19,120 nucleotides of DNA from 2-12-FULL-65-11 sp049679965 (GTDB lineage: Bacteria > Acidobacteriota > Vicinamibacteria > Vicinamibacterales > CAVVIG01): assembly GCA_049679965.1 (NCBI GenBank), contig JBAUGX010000152.1, positions 1-19,120 of the forward strand, written 5' to 3'. The notes under the pieces were generated by a model, which saw nothing but the letters and a program-made list of their open reading frames with translations, ran no database searches and was not told the DNA's origin. The first letter of the stretch is position 1; the number at the start of each line of letters is the position of its first letter. Both the position numbers and the translations under genes were made by a program. Below, in pieces: positions 6,799 through 16,979 of the stretch.

Positions 6799-8076
6799 AT
6801 GGATTCACCTACACTCGCTGATCGGCTGCGTGAGGTCGTGGGCACCGGGCGCCCACGATTGGCGCCGGCCGTGTTGCCTGCTGCCGCTGACACGGACCTC
6901 CGCCTCGTCCTCGGCGGATCCTGGCGCCTGTGCCACGAATCCTCGTGCTTTGTGGTTGAGCGCAAGCAGGAGCCGTCTACCAGGCACGGTCGCGACACGG
7001 TCGGGACGATCGCGTACAAGCTAGCCGACGGCTCGGCGGAGGTGGCGCTCCTCACGGGCGGCGGGGCGGCCGGACCCCCGTTCCTCTTCTTCGATCTGGA
7101 GACGACCGGACTGAGCGGTGGAGCGGGGACGCACGCCTTCCTGGTCGGCTGCGGGTGGTTCGATGCTGACGGCGCCTTCCTGACCAGGCAATTCCTGTTG
7201 ACGCGCTACGCCGACGAGCGCGAATTGCTCGCGGCCGTGGCTGGTGAGATGGCCCTGGCTGGCGCGCTCGTCAGCTTCAACGGCAAGTCGTTCGATGCGC
7301 CTGTCCTCGAAACGCGCTACTTGTTCCATCGCCTCGAGTGGATGGGCGCCAGCCTGCCGCACATCGACGTCCTGCATCCTGCCAGACGCTTTTGGGGATC
7401 ATCCGCGCGCGAGAGTTGCTCCCTCACCGCGCTGGAGCGGGACATACTGGATGCACGGCGCGTGGACGATGTGCCGGGGTTCGAGATTCCTGGACGCTAC
7501 TTTCAGTTCGTCCGATCGGGTGATGCGCGGCCGCTCGTTGATGTGCTCGAGCACAACCGGCTGGACCTGCTGTCGCTGGCCGGCCTCACCGCGCGGCTCC
7601 TGGATCTTGTGCGTCTGGGGCCAGACGCGGCGCGAGATGCGAGCGAGGCGCTTGCGCTTGGCGAGGTATACGCGCGAGCCGGACTCCAGGAACGCGCGCA
7701 CGAGGCCTACACCATCTCGGTCGAGGCGAGTGTCAGTCTGCCAGTCGTCAGAATTAGCGCGCTGCGCGGGCTGGCGCTTCTTCTGCGCCGCGCTCGCCAG
7801 TACGACGAGGCAGCGGCCTGCTGGCGCGAGCTCATCGCTCTGCGAGGCTGCCCGAAGCCCGTCGTTCGCGAAGCCAGTGAAGCGCTCGCGATTCACCACG
7901 AGCATCGTGTCCGGGACCTGGCGGTGGCGAAGGCGTTTGCCCTACGCACCCTGGAGGGCGGAGAACGTGGGCGCTGGGTCGAAGCCGCTCGGCATCGCCT
8001 GGCACGGATTCAGAAAAAGATGGGTAAGTCCGAAGTCTCAAGTCTGAAGTTTGAGGGCGAATCGCGACAGACTTGA
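6799..8076 (+). CDS. mrfB: MrfB/YprB-type DEDDh exonuclease with TPR-like C-terminus
   Basis: A 425-residue protein with an RNase H-like exonuclease domain of the YprB type. The acidic residues are visible: Asp99 and Glu101 in FFDLETTG, Asp166 in FNGKSFD, and His252 with Asp256 in EHNRLD. This is a complete DEDDh set with the order and spacing expected for the family. The region from about 285 to 410 is helical with tandem pairs (ALALGEVYARAG, ALLLRRARQYDEAAACW) that look like TPR repeats. In Bacillus the partner nuclease works with MrfA on mitomycin-type lesions; the same role is inferred here. I use the ATG 2 bases after the helicase stop, because it gives the family length of about 410-430; an earlier in-frame start would lie inside the helicase. 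The last 14 or so residues are translated from an inverted repeat and are probably not conserved. Confidence 0.88.
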   Translation: MDSPTLADRLREVVGTGRPRLAPAVLPAAADTDLRLVLGGSWRLCHESSCFVVERKQEPSTRHGRDTVGTIAYKLADGSAEVALLTGGGAAGPPFLFFDLETTGLSGGAGTHAFLVGCGWFDADGAFLTRQFLLTRYADERELLAAVAGEMALAGALVSFNGKSFDAPVLETRYLFHRLEWMGASLPHIDVLHPARRFWGSSARESCSLTALERDILDARRVDDVPGFEIPGRYFQFVRSGDARPLVDVLEHNRLDLLSLAGLTARLLDLVRLGPDAARDASEALALGEVYARAGLQERAHEAYTISVEASVSLPVVRISALRGLALLLRRARQYDEAAACWRELIALRGCPKPVVREASEALAIHHEHRVRDLAVAKAFALRTLEGGERGRWVEAARHRLARIQKKMGKSEVSSLKFEGESRQT

Positions 8077-8096
8077 GACTTGAAACTTGAGACTTC
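8032..8096. repeat. Inverted repeat between convergent genes, possible bidirectional terminator
   Basis: Left arm 8032-8054 begins GAAGTCTCAAGT. Right arm 8069-8096 is its approximate reverse complement and ends ACTTGAGACTTC, with 12 exact pairs followed by mixed ones. The right arm also repeats AGACTTGA-like units internally. The element covers the 3' end of the exonuclease gene and reaches almost to the rpmE stop at 8101. The position suits a two-way terminator, although no U-tract follows. Confidence 0.5.
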
Positions 8097-8100
8097 AGGG

Positions 8101-8376
8101 TTAGCGGGCGGCTGAGGCCGTTTCCTTCTTGGTCTTGGCCGTCTTTGCGGCGGCGGCCTTCTTACGGCTCTCAGACGTCTGAGCGCCGAATTTCTTCGTA
8201 AACCGCTCAACGCGGCCTTCCGTGTCGAGCAGTTTCTGCCGGCCGGTAAAGAACGGGTGGCAGCTCGAACAGATTTCGAGATGCAGCTGAGGCTTGGTCG
8301 ATCGCGTCTTCCAGGTCGCGCCGCACGCGCACCGGGCCTCGACGTCGTGGTACTTCGGATGGATGCCTTCCCTCAC
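8101..8376 (-). CDS. rpmE: 50S ribosomal protein L31, zinc-binding form
   Basis: A 91-residue ribosomal protein L31 of the large subunit, at the subunit interface. The start MREGIHPKYH, the CxC pair C16/C18 and the CxxC pair C36/C39 show the zinc-binding (C+) form, and PFFTGRQKLLDTEGRVERFTKKFG is the family signature. L31 is usually about 70 residues. The extra tail of about 20 residues here is Lys/Ala-rich and probably disordered or contacts rRNA. The start is a GTG with an AAGGAG about 7-8 bases upstream. The gene is last in the minus-strand block and is separated by 77 bases from the aldo/keto reductase stop. A TATAAT box in that gap suggests it can also be transcribed on its own. The identity is certain. 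Confidence 0.97.
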   Translation of the reverse strand: MREGIHPKYHDVEARCACGATWKTRSTKPQLHLEICSSCHPFFTGRQKLLDTEGRVERFTKKFGAQTSESRKKAAAAKTAKTKKETASAAR

Positions 8377-8408
8377 GGCGCACTCCTTGGGCTGACTGAG
8401 AAAATCTC

Positions 8409-8414
8409 ATTATA
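8409..8414 (-). promoter_or_regulatory. Consensus -10 box upstream of rpmE
   Basis: A perfect TATAAT lies on the minus strand 32 bases before the rpmE GTG. A TTGGGG upstream is only 14 bases away, too close for a normal -35, so the -35 is doubtful. Just downstream, TGAGA and TCTCA around TTT could form a small hairpin or operator in the leader. Confidence 0.4.
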
Positions 8415-8453
8415 GCAGGCGGCGCAAACCCCAAGGCAGGGGTGTGATTTCGC

Positions 8454-9419
8454 CTACTGGATGACCGCTGTCCGGTCCCAGCGGTGTGCGCGCAGCGCGT
8501 CGCGCAGGCGTGGCGGGAGGGGAGTGCCGTCGCTCGCCGAGAGGTTCCGTTCGACATGGCGAGGCTTGCGCATGCCGGGGATCACCGTCGTCACGGCCTG
8601 GTTTTCCAGGATGAACCGGAGGGCCAGTTCCGGCAAATCCATCCCTTCGGGGACGAGCGGCTTCAAGCGATCGACTCGGTCGAGCGTCTCGGCGAGATTC
8701 CCCGGCGTGAAATAGACGTTGCGCCAGTCGCCCTCCGGCCACCGTGAGTCGCGCGTGACGGTTCCCGCAAGGCTGCCTTCATCGAGCGGCACCCGCGCGA
8801 TGACCGCGATGTTATGCCGCTGGCAGTAAGGAAAGAGCTCGTTCTCAGGGGCCTGGTCGAAGATGTTGTAGACCACCTGGACCGAGTCGATGAGGCCCGT
8901 GTCGAGCGCGCGGAGGACGTTGGCTGGTTCCCACCGGTTGACGCTGATGCCAAAGGCGCGTACCAGCTTCTCGCGCTTGAGGTCGTCGACGGCGCGCTGC
9001 CAGCCGGCGTCGCTCGCCCACGCGTCGCTCCAGACGTGGAATTGCTGCAAATCAATCAGATCAACGCCGAGGTGCGTCAGGCTCTTCTCGGTGTACTGGC
9101 GGATGTGATCCGGCGGATAGACGTCAGCGGCGGCGTACTCCGCGCTGGCCGGCCAACGCATGTTCTTCGGCGGAATCTTGGTCGCGATGATGGGGCGTCG
9201 ATCTGGTCTGGCACGCAGGGCCTGGCCGAGCAGCCGTTCGCTGCGTCCCATCCCGTAGACCCACGCCGTGTCGAAGAATGTGCAGCCGAGTTCGATCGCC
9301 AGGTCCAGCGCGCGCAGCGACTCCTCGTCGCTCGATCCGGTCCACCCGCCGATCCCCCACATGCCATAACCGACTTCGGACACTGGCCAGCCGGTCCGGC
9401 CGAAGATGCGGTGGCGCAC
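8454..9419 (-). CDS. Aldo/keto reductase
   Basis: A 321-residue NADPH-dependent aldo/keto reductase with the TIM-barrel family signature. The catalytic tetrad is visible: Asp50 and Tyr55 in FFDTAWVYG, Lys81 in IIATK and His128 in QQFHVW. GISVNRW and the late region with TTVIPGMRKPRHVERNL fit the C-terminal cofactor part. It matches the general-stress or Tas/YdjG-like group of cytoplasmic AKRs; the substrate is not predictable. The start is a GTG (MRHRIFGRTGWPVSEVG), where the usual first strand begins. It follows rho by 18 bases on the same strand and therefore probably shares its transcript. It sits between rho and rpmE, two genes that are direct neighbours in some bacteria. The family is certain, the role open. 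Confidence 0.93.
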   Translation of the reverse strand: MRHRIFGRTGWPVSEVGYGMWGIGGWTGSSDEESLRALDLAIELGCTFFDTAWVYGMGRSERLLGQALRARPDRRPIIATKIPPKNMRWPASAEYAAADVYPPDHIRQYTEKSLTHLGVDLIDLQQFHVWSDAWASDAGWQRAVDDLKREKLVRAFGISVNRWEPANVLRALDTGLIDSVQVVYNIFDQAPENELFPYCQRHNIAVIARVPLDEGSLAGTVTRDSRWPEGDWRNVYFTPGNLAETLDRVDRLKPLVPEGMDLPELALRFILENQAVTTVIPGMRKPRHVERNLSASDGTPLPPRLRDALRAHRWDRTAVIQ

Positions 9420-9437
9420 GTCGGGAACTCCGCTGGC

Positions 9438-10832
9438 CTAGCCCTTGCCGTTCGACATGGAGGCGAGAAAGTCCTGATTGGTTTTCGTCTTGGACATCTT
9501 GGAGAGCAGCAGTTCCATGGCCTCGACGGGCGAGAGCGGCGTGAGCACCTTGCGTAGCACCCAGACGCGGTTGAGGTCCTCTTTTGGAATGAGCAGCTCC
9601 TCTTTACGGGTGCCGCTCTTCTGGATGTCGATTGACGGGAAGACGCGGCGATCCGTCAGCTTACGGTCGAGGAGGATCTCGAGATTTCCGGTGCCCTTGA
9701 ATTCCTCGAAGATGACATCGTCCATCCGCGAGCCGGTGTCGATGAGCGCCGTGGCCACAATGGTGAGCGACCCCCCTTCTTCGATGTTCCGTGCCGCGCC
9801 GAAGAAGCGCTTGGGCCGCTGCAGGGCGTTGCTGTCCACGCCGCCGGAAAGGATCTTCCCAGAGGGCGGCACGATCGTGTTGTAGGCGCGCGCCAGGCGC
9901 GTGATGGAGTCGAGCAGGATGACGACGTCCTTCTTGTGCTCGACGAGGCGCTTGGCTTTCTCGATCACCATCTCGGCGACCTGCACGTGGCGCTGCGCGG
10001 GTTCGTCGAAGGTCGAGGAGACGACCTCGCCCTGCACCGAACGCTGCATATCGGTGACTTCTTCCGGCCGCTCGTCGATGAGCAGCACGATCAGGTACAC
10101 CTCGGGATGGTTCGTGGTGATGCTGTTGGCGATATTCTGCAGCAGCATGGTCTTCCCGGTCCGGGGCGGCGCGACGATCAGGCCGCGCTGGCCTTTCCCG
10201 ATGGGCACCATGAGATCCAGCACGCGGGCCGAGAGGTTCTCGCCGTCGGTCTCGAGCGAAATCTTCGATTGCGGGTAGAGCGGCGTCAGGTTCTCGAAGA
10301 AGACCTTCTCGCGGGCCCGCTCGGGCGGTTCGAAGTTCACCGCCTCGACCTTAATCAGCGCGAAGTACCGTTCACCGTCCTTGGGCGAGCGAATCTGTCC
10401 GGAAACGGTGTCGCCGGTGTGCAGGTCGAACTTCCGGATCTGCGAGGGCGAGACGTAGATATCGTCCGGTCCTGGCAGATAGTTGTAGGTGGGAGCGCGC
10501 AGGAACCCGAATCCGTCTGGGAGCACCTCGAGGACGCCCTCAGAGAAGATCAGCCCGCTCTTCTCGGCGCGCGCCTTCAGAATCTCGAAGATGAGCTCCT
10601 GCTTGCGCATGCCGGTCGCGCCAGGCACGTCGAGCTGTTTGGCGATCTTCGTCAGCGCGCCCACGCTCATGTCCTTGAGCGTCGCGAGATCGATGCGCTC
10701 GATCCTCTCGGGCGCTGCGGCGCCCTTCTCCTGTCCGGCGGCACCGTTGCCCTTCGGGGATTGCTGCGCGGGCTGCGAGGACGTGGTTGGGAGCGGCTGC
10801 GGTTGCTCGTCAGCTGGTCGATCAGTGTCCAC
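9438..10832 (-). CDS. rho: Transcription termination factor Rho
   Basis: A 464-residue hexameric RNA-dependent ATPase that ends transcription. After about 45 low-complexity Gln/Pro/Ala residues comes the Rho N-terminal helical domain (LKDMSVGALTKIAKQLDVPG, from about 52). Next is the RNA-binding cold-shock-like domain with GFGFLR at about 107-112, then Walker A APPRTGKT at 221-228 and Walker B VVILLDSITRLARAYN at about 303-318. The Q-loop and R-loop region GGVDSNALQRPKRFFGAARN follows. Length and motif order are normal apart from the N-terminal tail. The start is a GTG with AAGGA about 6 bases upstream. It lies downstream of lon after 151 non-coding bases that contain a repeat and a GC hairpin, and upstream of the aldo/keto reductase. 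The identity is certain. Confidence 0.98.
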   Translation of the reverse strand: MDTDRPADEQPQPLPTTSSQPAQQSPKGNGAAGQEKGAAAPERIERIDLATLKDMSVGALTKIAKQLDVPGATGMRKQELIFEILKARAEKSGLIFSEGVLEVLPDGFGFLRAPTYNYLPGPDDIYVSPSQIRKFDLHTGDTVSGQIRSPKDGERYFALIKVEAVNFEPPERAREKVFFENLTPLYPQSKISLETDGENLSARVLDLMVPIGKGQRGLIVAPPRTGKTMLLQNIANSITTNHPEVYLIVLLIDERPEEVTDMQRSVQGEVVSSTFDEPAQRHVQVAEMVIEKAKRLVEHKKDVVILLDSITRLARAYNTIVPPSGKILSGGVDSNALQRPKRFFGAARNIEEGGSLTIVATALIDTGSRMDDVIFEEFKGTGNLEILLDRKLTDRRVFPSIDIQKSGTRKEELLIPKEDLNRVWVLRKVLTPLSPVEAMELLLSKMSKTKTNQDFLASMSNGKG

Positions 10833-10862
10833 AGTTCATCCTTAAATGTGACTGGCGTGGGG

Positions 10863-10879
10863 CCCCCGGGACTCGGGGG
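10863..10879. other. GC-rich hairpin in the rho leader region
   Basis: CCCCCG (10863-10868) pairs with CGGGGG (10874-10879) around a 5-base loop, 30 bases before the rho start. There is no U-tract on the minus strand, so it is not a classical terminator. It could be a leader structure or the remains of a lon terminator. A second small hairpin (CGGCG, GAT, CGCCG) lies nearby at about 10912-10924. Confidence 0.35.
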
Positions 10880-10934
10880 GAACGTTCAATGCGGGACTTC
10901 AGAATTCAAAACGGCGGATCGCCGCTTCAGGCGT

Positions 10935-10974
10935 CAATCAACAATCAACAATCAACAATCCGCAATCAACAATG
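10935..10974. repeat. 7-base tandem repeat downstream of lon
   Basis: CAATCAA occurs at 10935, 10942, 10949 and 10963, with variants CAATCCG at 10956 and a partial CAATGAG at 10970. This makes about 5.5 units in perfect 7-base register. It starts 9 bases past the lon stop, in the only sizeable gap of the minus-strand block. Confidence 0.85.
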
Positions 10975-10983
10975 AGTAGTCTC

Positions 10984-13368
<2,385 letters not shown>

Positions 13369-13381
13369 AATGACTCCTGGT

Positions 13382-14629
13382 CTATCCAGCCTTCTCTATC
13401 AACGTGATCGGCTTGTCCTTGGCCATGACGATCTCTCTGGTGATCGTGACCTCTCGGAGCTTCTTCTGGTTCGGCACCTGATACATGAGGTCGAGCATCA
13501 GTTCCTCGATGATCATCCGCAGGCCGCGCGCGCCAATTTTGCGTTCGAGTGCCGATTCGGCGATGGCTTCGAGCGCATCGTCGGTGAAGCGAAGCTTCAC
13601 GTTCTCGTACTCGAACAGCTTCATGTACTGACGGGTGATAGCGTTGCGCGGTTGGGTGAGGATCTGAACGAGGGCCGGCCGGTCAAGCTCATGCAACGTC
13701 CCCACGACCGGCAGCCGGCCGACGAATTCAGGGATCAGGCCGTACTTGATCAAGTCCTGGGGCTCCAGTTGCTCGAGCGTGGCGCCGATGTCCCGCCCGC
13801 GCGCCGACTTCACGTCTGCTTTGAACCCGAGCGTCTTCTTGCCCACGCGCCGCTCAATCTGCTTGTCGAGGCCGACGAAGGCGCCACCGCAGATAAAGAG
13901 AATGTTGGTCGTATCGACCTGGAAGAACTCCTGGTGCGGGTGCTTGCGCCCACCCTGCGGCGGAACGTTGGCCACCGTGCCCTCGAGAATCTTCAAAAGC
14001 GCCTGCTGGACGCCCTCGCCCGACACGTCGCGGGTGATCGACGGATTCTCATCCTTGCGACAAATCTTGTCGACCTCATCTATGTAGATGATGCCCTGCT
14101 GGCATTTCTCGATGTCGCCGCCGGCCGCCTGCAGCAGCTTCAGAATGATGTTTTCGACGTCTTCGCCGACGTAGCCCGCTTCGGTAAGCGTCGTGGCATC
14201 GACGATCGTGAAGGGCACCGACAGGAGCTTCGCCAGCGTCTGCGCCAGCAGCGTCTTGCCGGTCCCGGTCGGGCCGATGAGCAGTATGTTGCTCTTGGTG
14301 AGTTCGATGTCGTTGCGGTTGCGCGGCTGCTTGAGAATCTCGATGCGCTTGTAGTGGTTGTAGACGGCAACGGCCAGCTTCTTCTTGGTCCGCTCCTGGC
14401 CGATCACGTACTCGTCGAGAAACTTCTTGATCTCCTGGGGCGTGGGCAGCGACGAGCGGGCGCCGCGATTCTCGAACCGGTTGTCGTCCGCAATGATGTC
14501 GTTGCAGACCTCAACGCACTCGTCGCAAATGAAGACCGTCGGGCCGGCAATGAGCTTGCGGACGTCGTTCTGATCCTTGTTGCAGAACGAGCATCGCAGA
14601 ACCTCCCCTTCCCCCGTCTTTTTCACCAT
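13382..14629 (-). CDS. clpX: ClpX, unfoldase subunit of ClpXP
   Basis: A 415-residue AAA+ unfoldase that feeds substrates to ClpP. The N-terminal zinc domain has C13, C16, C35 and C38. Walker A GPTGTGKT is at 119-126, the pore loop GYVG at 152-155 and Walker B IIYIDEVDK at about 180-188. A KTLGF loop fits the ClpP-docking (IGF-type) position. I choose the ATG at 14629: the sequence TAGGTGA that contains the clpP stop matches the Shine-Dalgarno complement and lies about 6 bases before it. A GTG at 14638, which abuts the clpP stop, would add three residues. The gene is translationally coupled to clpP and lies 13 bases before lon. The identity is certain. Confidence 0.97.
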   Translation of the reverse strand: MVKKTGEGEVLRCSFCNKDQNDVRKLIAGPTVFICDECVEVCNDIIADDNRFENRGARSSLPTPQEIKKFLDEYVIGQERTKKKLAVAVYNHYKRIEILKQPRNRNDIELTKSNILLIGPTGTGKTLLAQTLAKLLSVPFTIVDATTLTEAGYVGEDVENIILKLLQAAGGDIEKCQQGIIYIDEVDKICRKDENPSITRDVSGEGVQQALLKILEGTVANVPPQGGRKHPHQEFFQVDTTNILFICGGAFVGLDKQIERRVGKKTLGFKADVKSARGRDIGATLEQLEPQDLIKYGLIPEFVGRLPVVGTLHELDRPALVQILTQPRNAITRQYMKLFEYENVKLRFTDDALEAIAESALERKIGARGLRMIIEELMLDLMYQVPNQKKLREVTITREIVMAKDKPITLIEKAG

Positions 14630-14638
14630 GGAATTCAC

Positions 14639-15271
14639 CTACGCCCGCTTGCGGATGACTTCGTCAATGATACCGTAATCCTTGGCCTGGTCGGCCGACA
14701 TGATGTAGTCGCGCTCCGTGTCGTCCTGGATACGCTTGACGGCCTGTCCGGTATGCGTCACCAGGATGTCGTTGAGGCGCTCGCGCATTCGCAGGATTTC
14801 CCGGGCCGCAATATCAATATCGGTCGCTTGGCCACCCAGCCCAGACATCAAGGGCTGATGTATGACAATCCGTGAATTCGGGAGCGAGAACCGCTTACCC
14901 TTCGCCCCCGCCGCCAGCAAGACGGCCGCCATCGAGGCCGCCTGGCCGATGCAGTAGGTCGCCACATCCGGCTTGATGAACTGCATCGTGTCATAGATCG
15001 CCAACCCGGCGGTGATTGAGCCCCCGGGACTGTTGATGTAGAGCAGGATGTCTTTGTCGGGATCTTCGGCCTCGAGGAACAGCATTTGTGCGATTGACAG
15101 GTTGGCCACCGTGTCGTCGATCGGCGTGCCGATGAAGATGATGCTGTCTTTGAGCAGGCGCGAGAAGATGTCGTACGCGCGCTCGCCGCGGTTGGTCTGC
15201 TCGACGACCATCGGCACCAGTTGCATGTAGCCGTCGACGATGCCGGACGGGTTGTTCCTCTTTGGGCTCAT
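14639..15271 (-). CDS. clpP: ClpP, proteolytic subunit of Clp protease
   Basis: A 210-residue serine protease that forms the tetradecameric proteolytic barrel. The catalytic triad is visible: Ser113 in GQAASMAA, His138 in RIVIHQP and Asp188 in TERDYIMSADQAKDYG. The oxyanion-type strand LLYINSPGG is at about 86-94. The mature N-terminus LVPMVVEQTNRGERAYDI is the usual one, so the preceding 17 residues are probably a propeptide removed by self-cleavage. I use the ATG at 15271 (MSPKRNNPSG); an upstream in-frame start at 15298 adds nine Arg/Pro-rich residues and the ribosome binding site is weak in both cases. It lies 65 bases downstream of tig and is immediately followed by clpX. The identity is certain. 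Confidence 0.97.
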   Translation of the reverse strand: MSPKRNNPSGIVDGYMQLVPMVVEQTNRGERAYDIFSRLLKDSIIFIGTPIDDTVANLSIAQMLFLEAEDPDKDILLYINSPGGSITAGLAIYDTMQFIKPDVATYCIGQAASMAAVLLAAGAKGKRFSLPNSRIVIHQPLMSGLGGQATDIDIAAREILRMRERLNDILVTHTGQAVKRIQDDTERDYIMSADQAKDYGIIDEVIRKRA

Positions 15272-15336
15272 TAAGTACCGGGGGCGCCTGGGGCGCAAGT
15301 CGCTGGGTTGTCGGGGAAATAGCGGTGCGGGAATGC

Positions 15337-16611
15337 CTACAATGCTCCCGAAATTGTAGCACGCGTCATGAGGAAGTCAATCGACTTCTCCCGGCGCAGC
15401 CCCGCACGGACACGAGACAATCCACCCTCTTTTTCGAGCTGCGCGCGCACGGCCGCCGGCGCATGACCCAGTCGCTCGGCGAAACGGCCGACCTCACGCT
15501 CGACGTCCTCGTTGTTCACCTCGAGTTGTTCGCGCCGCGCGACTTCGTCCAGCACCAGCGCCGCGCCGACCGCCTCCCGCGCGACCGTGCGCTGGCTCTC
15601 ACGAAACGCCGCCCAGTCGATGCCTGCTTGACGCGGATCGACCTGTTGCTCCATCAGACGCCTGGCAAATTCCTCCAGGCGGCGATCGATGTCGCGCTCG
15701 ACGAGCGACGCGGGAACCTCGAACGGCACGCGGGCGGCGAGCTGCTTCATGAGCTCGGCGCGGACCTCGCGTTCCGATGCGTGACGCGCCTCGTGCTCGA
15801 GATCCTCGCGCACGCGCGTACGCAGCGCATCGAGCGTCGCGAACTCGCCCAGATCCTTCGCGAATTCATCGTCGAGCTGCGGCAGCACGCGCGTCTTGAT
15901 GGCCTGCACGGTGACGGTGTAGCCAATCTCGGCGTTCGCCAGTTCGCTGATGGCGTAATCCGGCGGGTAGCGAATCTGGAATGTCTTGGTCGCACGGGCC
16001 GCAAGACCAAGCAGATGCTCGTCGAATCCCGGAGGATTCGCCTTCGAGCCGACCTCGATCGACACCCCCTCGCGTTTCTCGACCTGCCCCTTCTCGTCGC
16101 GGGCCAGATCCACCACGAGCGTGTCGCCGCCCTCGACCGCGCGTCCCTCGACCGGCTCGTACCTGGCCGCACGGGTCCGAAGCCGCTCGAGCGCGACGCT
16201 GACAGCCTCTTCGTCCACATGAGCCGATGGCCGGGTCACCGACAGGGTCGAGTACTCGCCGGGCTCAAACGCGGGAACGGTGTCGAACGACGCGGTAAAG
16301 GTCAGCGGCCGGCCTTCCTCGATCGTCACGTCGCGCACGTCGGGTGTGTCGACCGCCTCGACTCCTCTTTCGCGCAACGCTTCATCAACCGCGCGCGGCA
16401 CAAGATCGTGCGCGACGTCGTGAAGAATCTGATCCTTGAACCGCTGCTTGATCACTCGCGGAGGCGTCTTGCCGGGCCGAAAGCCCGGCACGCGCGCCTG
16501 CCGCGAATACTGCCGCGCGACGCGATCGATCTCGGCATCGACCACGCCGCTCGGAATCTCGACGCGCACGTTCTTGCGGGTTTCGTTGACGTCGACGAAC
16601 TCGGTTTTCAT
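15337..16611 (-). CDS. tig: Trigger factor, ribosome-associated chaperone
   Basis: A 424-residue trigger factor that binds the ribosomal exit tunnel and helps nascent chains fold. The ribosome-docking signature GFRPGK is at 43-48, exactly where the family has it. The FKBP-like prolyl isomerase domain spans about 150-240 (GDTLVVDL and the GFDEHLLGL region), followed by the helical arm domain to the end (for example SLVERDIDRRLEEFARRLMEQ). The ATG at 16611 is chosen because MKTEFVDVNETRKNVRVEIP is the usual start; a TTG at 16644 would add 11 unlike residues. No Shine-Dalgarno is visible. It is 38 bases downstream of the tRNA-Leu gene and first of the tig-clpP-clpX-lon series, a conserved order also found in Escherichia coli. 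The identity is certain. Confidence 0.96.
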   Translation of the reverse strand: MKTEFVDVNETRKNVRVEIPSGVVDAEIDRVARQYSRQARVPGFRPGKTPPRVIKQRFKDQILHDVAHDLVPRAVDEALRERGVEAVDTPDVRDVTIEEGRPLTFTASFDTVPAFEPGEYSTLSVTRPSAHVDEEAVSVALERLRTRAARYEPVEGRAVEGGDTLVVDLARDEKGQVEKREGVSIEVGSKANPPGFDEHLLGLAARATKTFQIRYPPDYAISELANAEIGYTVTVQAIKTRVLPQLDDEFAKDLGEFATLDALRTRVREDLEHEARHASEREVRAELMKQLAARVPFEVPASLVERDIDRRLEEFARRLMEQQVDPRQAGIDWAAFRESQRTVAREAVGAALVLDEVARREQLEVNNEDVEREVGRFAERLGHAPAAVRAQLEKEGGLSRVRAGLRREKSIDFLMTRATISGAL

Positions 16612-16649
16612 GGGAGTCGTGCCGCGCGCGAGCCCTGGTGGCAACGATG

Positions 16650-16733
16650 TGCGAAAGGGGGGACTCGAACCCCCATAGCCTTTCGGCTACCGGATCCTAA
16701 GTCCGGCGCGTCTGCCAATTCCGCCACTTTCGC
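16650..16733 (-). tRNA. tRNA-Leu (anticodon UAG)
   Basis: An 84-base class II tRNA. The acceptor stem pairs GCGAAAG with CTTTCGC, with discriminator A at 16650. The D arm contains AATTGGCAGA. The anticodon stem CCGGA/TCCGG encloses CTTAGGA with anticodon TAG at 16699-16697. The long variable arm is AGCCGAAAGGCT, and the T arm is GGGGG-TTCGAGT-CCCCC. The CCA end is not encoded. It probably shares a transcript with tig, which starts 38 bases downstream. Confidence 0.96.
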
Positions 16734-16748
16734 TCACGGAACTCGCTC

Positions 16749-16754
16749 AGCGTA
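16749..16754 (-). promoter_or_regulatory. Possible -10 box of the tRNA-Leu/tig transcript
   Basis: TACGCT on the minus strand ends 15 bases before the tRNA, with TTCAAG 18 bases upstream as a weak -35. Both boxes match only three of six consensus bases. The position is right for the block's main promoter but the call is weak. Confidence 0.25.
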
Positions 16755-16979
16755 ACACGGCCGTCATTCAGACTTGAACCCCGGAGCGCCCGAAACGCGC
16801 GAATGGCTGAAACCTCAAATCGATCCTGATCGATACAGGCACTCGATCCGATACATCTATCTGTGGACCACCCGTTCGTTACAATCTGTAAGCTATTGAT
16901 ATGAATAGCCTTAGGTTTATTGATCCGGCTGATGACAGACATCGCGGTGGCAGCATGGTGTATATATTTGGAATCTATT

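Noticed and set aside
10863..10879. Intrinsic terminator of lon
   Set aside because: The stem is strong but no run of U follows on the minus strand, so I record it only as a hairpin.
16697..16942. Minus-strand open frame of 81 codons in the gap right of tig
   Set aside because: It runs into the tRNA-Leu gene, ends with tRNA-derived residues (KWRNWQTRRT), and has no start signal or known motif.
16949..16966. Sigma-54 promoter before the regulator (TGGCAG, 5 bases, TGTAT)
   Set aside because: The -12 element lacks the GC pair, and the regulator itself has no GAFTGA, so the context does not support sigma-54.
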